A stretch of DNA of 64,000 nucleotides, taken from positions 44,938,834-45,002,833 of the forward strand of contig CM053267.1 in assembly GCA_028583415.1 (NCBI GenBank), in the 5' to 3' direction. The translations under genes were made by a program, and so were the position numbers. The stretch comes from Protea cynaroides (lineage: Eukaryota > Streptophyta > Magnoliopsida > Proteales > Proteaceae). Shown one piece after another: positions 59,895 to 64,000 of this stretch. The notes below the pieces were generated by a model. That model was given only the letters and a program-made list of their open reading frames with translations, did no database searches and was not told the origin of the DNA. Position 1 is the first letter of the stretch. Each line of letters opens with the position of its first letter.

Positions 59895-62206
59895 TGTAAG
59901 ACCCGTGTCAATCTAACCCTGTCTTACCACCTTGAACCAGGTTTACCCATCATGGTCGAGTCAAATGGGCCAAGGGCGTGAAGGAGATCGAGATCCCAGG
60001 TATCAAATCGACCCAAAAACACTTAATTTGAAGGGAGGGTCGCATACCCAGCTAAGCAGGGTCGGACCTCCCAAAGCAGAAAGTCAGACCCTCAATTTTG
60101 AAGGGAGGGTCGGACATCTTGAACCCTAGGGTCGACGGGATCATCGACCCTCCCATCGACCCTCCCATCGACCCTCGGTTATCGTAAGAAATAGAAATTA
60201 AGAAATTTCCTAATTCTCGATTGGGATTCTTTCATAATCTCAATGGGATTTATTTTAGGATGTTCCTACTCTATTTAAAGGACGTCCCTAAGCCTCTTTC
60301 ACTCCTTTCACAACCCTAATTGAATTGAGAGAAAGAGAAGAGAAGGAAAAGAAGAAGAAAAGAAGCAAGGAAGAGAATTTAGCCAAAAGAGAACAGTTGC
60401 AGAGAAAAGAGTATTCTTCTCAGGTATGGATACTAATTCCATGAGTTTCTACAGACCTTAGGATAGATATTGATGAGAGTGTGATCTCGGAGAAACCCAA
60501 ACTATCAACCCATGGTTAGGTTTTTATGGAAAACCATAGGGGAATGCATGAAAGTTATTTAGGTGGATGATTCATGGTTCTAGACCATGGAATGAATGTT
60601 GAATGGAATGTAGAAACAAGTCATAGGACCCCAAACATGAAGAATGGACTAAAAAGAGAGAATTTGACCAAAGTGCACCGAGGGTCGCACCGAGGGTCGA
60701 TGACCATCCGACCCTAGGTGATCCTGACCATCGACCCTCAGTGTTTGGGAAGTTCAGATTTGGGGAGGGTCGCACCCAGGGACGATCATGACTCCGACCC
60801 TACATCCGACCTTCAGTTAACAGAATGATTTTTAAATTCTAAATAAATTCTAATTAAATTTTATCGGCTTTGTTAGGTCTTCTAGCAATATAATAACATT
60901 ATAAAGGTGATTCTAAAGCTTGAAAAAGTATCTATTAGCAAGCTAAGGTGAGGAAACAGAACTCTAAACTAATTGGTTAATAACAAACTGTTTTCTATTT
61001 TCTTGAGTCCAATGCCATGCTTGATTTTATGCGAATATGTTTGTAATGTGCATACAACATGTCATCCAATATTTCTATTATTTGTTCATGCATATTTGCT
61101 TTATTGTTTATAACATGATGATGATGATGATAGGAATAGGCATGTGATTGTATGTGTGTGGTTGGTGTACTTGATGCGAGCGAGTATCAGGGGAGGTGTG
61201 ATGAGAACGTCAATAAACGTTAACCTTTGGCGGGTCTCAGCACTTTAGCTCTATCTCTAACTCAAGTCTTGTGCATTAGCATCGTCGTATCGCCATTACT
61301 TTAGCAGAACTATTATGTCGTAGAGTATCAGGGGAGGTGGTCTCGGTCCTTGAGTCCTATACTCTACCGGGGGGCCTTAGCTCTATCTCTATGGACATTC
61401 TGAGGTATGCTGGGGTGAGGCCTTGGATACACTTTTTGGCATTAGGATTGGTTAGTTGCGAGCCCAGTTTGTAGCCCTCGCTAACAGGGGCTTACGTGTT
61501 GGTATGACACTATATAACAATAAACGTTAACCTTTGTTATATAATGTTCATGATTGGGTGCTTGTGAGTCGACGATAAACGTTACCTTCGGGCGGCGTTA
61601 CACACTTGTGTATAGAGGCGGGGTCACTAAACGTGACCTTTGACTACCTAAACCTTTCTATTGCATACTGCAAACTTTAAACCAGACCAAAGATATGAAT
61701 TGATTGCATGCATATGTACTGTTGCATTGTTTTGTCTACTCACTGAGCCGTGATGTGTGCTCATCCCTCGACGTCGAATATTTTAGTTGATGATGCAGGT
61801 TTCACAGTTGAAGACTATATGAGTGCTCCAGCGTACGGGAATGTAGCAGCGATGGAAGCTGAAGCTGAAGTGGATACACATGACTCCTCTTGCGAGTGCC
61901 ACTCATGTGTATTTGATTAGACATTTTATAGGTTTCCTATTTTGGGTTTAATAAAGACATGTATTTGATATTTATTTATGTCTTAGTGGAAACAGAATAA
62001 TTTGCTATTAAATTATTAATATCACCGTAGATTCTCAGTTTATTTTATTATAAGACTTCCGCTATTGTGTATTTACTCTGATTGTGATTACGGATGTATG
62101 GGGGTTCAGATAACGCGGGGATAGCTTACTCGAGATCCTGATTGAACCGTTGGTTTATTAGCGGTTCATCACACCATTCTGAAGTGTGCGGAATTGGGGT
62201 GTGACA
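59895..62206 (+). repeat. E5 5' LTR (2312 bp)
   Basis: Begins tgtaagaccc, ends gggtgtgaca. TATA is weakened to ctatttaaag (60271). GGGTCGA-type motifs are at 60040-60180 and 60670-60830. The GA-rich leader ends cag/gtatgg near 60424, with exon-like and hairpin pieces as in the solo LTR. Confidence 0.95.
61787..61920 (+). other. Conserved 134-nt open segment in LTR (E5 copy)
   Basis: Reads DDAGFTVEDYMSAPAYGN, AAMEAEAEVDTHD, SSCECHSCVFD and TAG. A one-base deletion in the T-run before it destroys any longer upstream frame, yet the segment itself stays exactly 134 nt and open. Confidence 0.6.
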
Positions 62207-62209
62207 ACT

Positions 62210-62221
62210 TGGTATCGGAGC
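62210..62221 (+). other. E5 primer-binding site
   Basis: tggtatcggagc, one mismatch from the tRNA-Met PBS, four bases after the LTR. Confidence 0.85.
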
Positions 62222-62482
62222 TTCTTAGGCCTTGTCCGCTGAACTAACATACATTCAAGACAAATGTGAACTGAGATAGGATAAAAATAAAAACAGTAAT
62301 ATTAACACACTATAAGCACACGTGATGGTTGAGACCAAATTTAAAAAGAGAATAATGCATCTATAAAAGGGGAAACAAGTTACATACAATGAGAGAGAAA
62401 CAAACTGTATATACATAACTAAAGCAGAGTACAGTCAACAACCCGGACAGTTACTCCGTAGTACAAAGAAAATAAAGTACAA

Positions 62483-63808
62483 TCAAGAAGCTAGAGGCGA
62501 ATGAGGAGGCGGAGCCTCACGGCCTCTGTCGTAGTCCTCGGCATAGACTCTAGTCAACCAGGCTATCTGAGTCTGGGTCGTCTGTAGACTAGTAGTAAGA
62601 TCGGCTACCCTCCTATCAGTCGCACGCTGAACCTCAAGGAGCTCTCCCATCCGCGTGTCTGATGCGTGCTGGGCGGCTAACAACTCATCCATCCTCAGAT
62701 CAGATCTGCGCTGAGCCTCCCTGATCTCCTGCAGCATCTCCATCATATCAGAAGGTGGGCGTAAAGGACCAGCCGCATGAGAAGGACTAGTCTCAGGTAC
62801 AGGATCCACCGCAGGAGAAGTACCAACTCCAGCCGCATGCGTAGGTGAAGGCGGGGGTATCGCGTCGACATCCATATACATACGGTCGTCATCGTCGACG
62901 GGATCCACATGAGCTCTAGCAACGGCAGCAGCAGCCTCAGCGTCAGCCATCTCAATACGAGTGTGAGGGCGCACCATCGCGTTCCTCTTCTCATCACTAA
63001 CCTGGGCATCTCGCATACCCATCTTACAGATAGCCTCCCAATCTAGAGGCGACGAGAAGGTTTTCTTCTGAATCTTCTCATCTACTAAGTCCACCCCCAG
63101 GCGAGTAAGCAGGATAGTGATCATGCGTCCATAGGGTAGGTTACCCCTATGACCGGACAATGTAGCACTAATCATGGTCCGCATGATGATGTATGGAAGA
63201 CAGACTGGCTGTCTAGTGCAAATACTATATATCAAAAACTGGGTCAACTGAGAAACCCTCTCATAGTGCCCACTCTGCGGAATCAGATTATGCTGGATAA
63301 TCTTACAGAAGACCCGTGGAGCAGGACACAGATAACAGGCTCTCATCTGCCAGCGATCAGGTCATAGCAGCTGGTTGTCGATCTCTGCCCTCATCTCCAT
63401 GGAAACAAACTGGGGCTCTCCAGGCGCACAGTACACCATGGGGCCATCATAAGGAATGCCCAGCAGATCGGTCAGTTGTCGATAGTCAAATGAAATGTGC
63501 ACCCCTTTAACATAGCTGGTGATGCGCAACTCTTGACCCCTCTCAACGTCATTGTAATTCCCCACCACTTGGAGATTACAATAGAACTGACGCACCAAAT
63601 CCGGACATGTGCATGCATCGTAAGTAATGACAGGGAGCCACCCCATGTCACCAAATGCTCTCTCTATGTTGAACAAGGCTAGCTCAGCCAAGTTCACCAT
63701 ACGACCACCCTCCACTTTCTTTCGAGCGTAGTCGGCATACTGTGCCTCGGCTTCGTTGGAGTGGAAGCGAAGCGGATCACGAACTTGGGGTATTTTAATA
63801 CAGGCCAT
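62483..63808 (-). pseudogene. Antisense leader ORF of E5 (Transposase_32-like, one stop)
   Basis: One frame of about 441 codons, broken only by a TGA near 63362 where E1 has Lys before PDRW. N-terminal: RKKVEGGRMVNLAELALFN, CPDLVRQFYCNLQ, HISFDYRQLTDLLGI. Middle: QFLIYSICTRQP, LPYIIMRTMIS, NLPYGRMITILL, GVDLVDEKI. C-terminal: acidic Pro-rich linker, then repeats such as RMDELLAAQ, RMGELLEVQ and RVADLTTSLQ, likely coiled coil. ctttgcag just before the ATG context suggests a 5'-UTR intron. It lies antisense to the element between PBS and gag. The domain resemblance to PF20167 is by pattern, so moderate. Function unknown. Confidence 0.75.
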
Positions 63809-64000
63809 GGTATCTGCAAAGTAAGAAAGGAAAAAGAAAATAAGGAGTTAATAGGATAAAAATCTGAAATTTGACATTATAATGACGTAAGTTGGCTAAA
63901 AGCCTCACTTTTCACCCGTACACGCGGGCAGGAGGACTTACGTAGGTTCCTACATATCCTACAACCCACATACAGTAGGAAATTGGAACTAACGAAGACC
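63809..64000 (-). promoter_or_regulatory. Upstream region of the E5 antisense ORF
   Basis: 63890-63960 matches E1 15001-15065 on the opposite strand, including ctcacttttcaccc and gcaggaggacttacgta. Probably the 5' UTR or intron of the antisense transcript; the promoter would lie outside the window. Confidence 0.4.

Larger units (their letters stand above)
59895..64000 (+). mobile_element. E5: chromovirus of the E1 family, 5' part
   Basis: A full 5' LTR, tRNA-Met PBS and leader with an antisense ORF; it runs off the window. The order and spacing (276 bp from LTR end to antisense ORF end, 290 in E1) match E1, so the antisense ORF belongs to the family. Confidence 0.92.

Overview
This is nuclear DNA of a flowering plant, dominated by transposable elements, with one apparently intact host gene. 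The evidence is a 14-exon MLO-family gene with GT-AG introns, Ty3/gypsy chromoviruses primed by initiator tRNA-Met, and Ogre/Tat-like elements with 3.6-3.8 kb LTRs and minisatellites. The species cannot be named from the sequence.

Layout. 1-3605 is degenerate non-coding DNA: a possible TIR element at the left end and a PBS-like relic near 2400. 3606-4755 plus 45249-46520 is an old minus-strand LTR-like block (copy A), split by a large insertion; a second diverged copy (B) follows from 46521 to about 49305. The insertion, element E1 (4756-45243, TSD tattc), is a minus-strand chromovirus of probable Tekay/Del lineage. Its 3' LTR lies left (4756-7082), then pol and gag (7095-11906), a leader carrying an ORF antisense to the element, the PBS (33309-33326), and the 5' LTR (33327-33413 plus 43012-45243). 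Three younger insertions sit inside E1: a solo LTR of the same family (12309-14583, TSD ccatt); E4 (15449-32044, TSD ctatg), a non-coding Ogre/Tat-like element with nearly identical LTRs that splits the antisense ORF; and E2 (33414-43006, TSD ctgtg), a second chromovirus inserted into the 5' LTR of E1.

50066-56099 (minus) is the MLO gene: a seven-TM protein of 510 residues with a C-terminal calmodulin-binding region, all exons in phase. An (AT)n tract and a broken gene resembling the 'putative gypsy-type transposon' family (58100-59660) follow. E5 (59895 to the window end), same family as E1, is inserted beyond that and repeats the arrangement LTR, PBS, antisense ORF.

Main discoveries. (1) All six complete or split LTRs of the E1/E2/E5 family contain a 134-nt open segment behind a 3' splice-site-like sequence. 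It has the same length and frame in every copy, its codon changes are largely synonymous or conservative, and it ends in a C-E-C-x-x-C motif. Upstream donor and acceptor sites suggest a spliced LTR transcript. (2) The family carries an antisense leader ORF resembling the plant Transposase_32 domain. (3) A short intron-like GT-AG segment separates gag from protease in both E1 and E2. (4) Subfamily-specific short motifs (GGGTCGA in E1/E5, ACCGGT in E2) fill the same two LTR positions, and in E1 also the region upstream of gag. All pol genes are dead copies.
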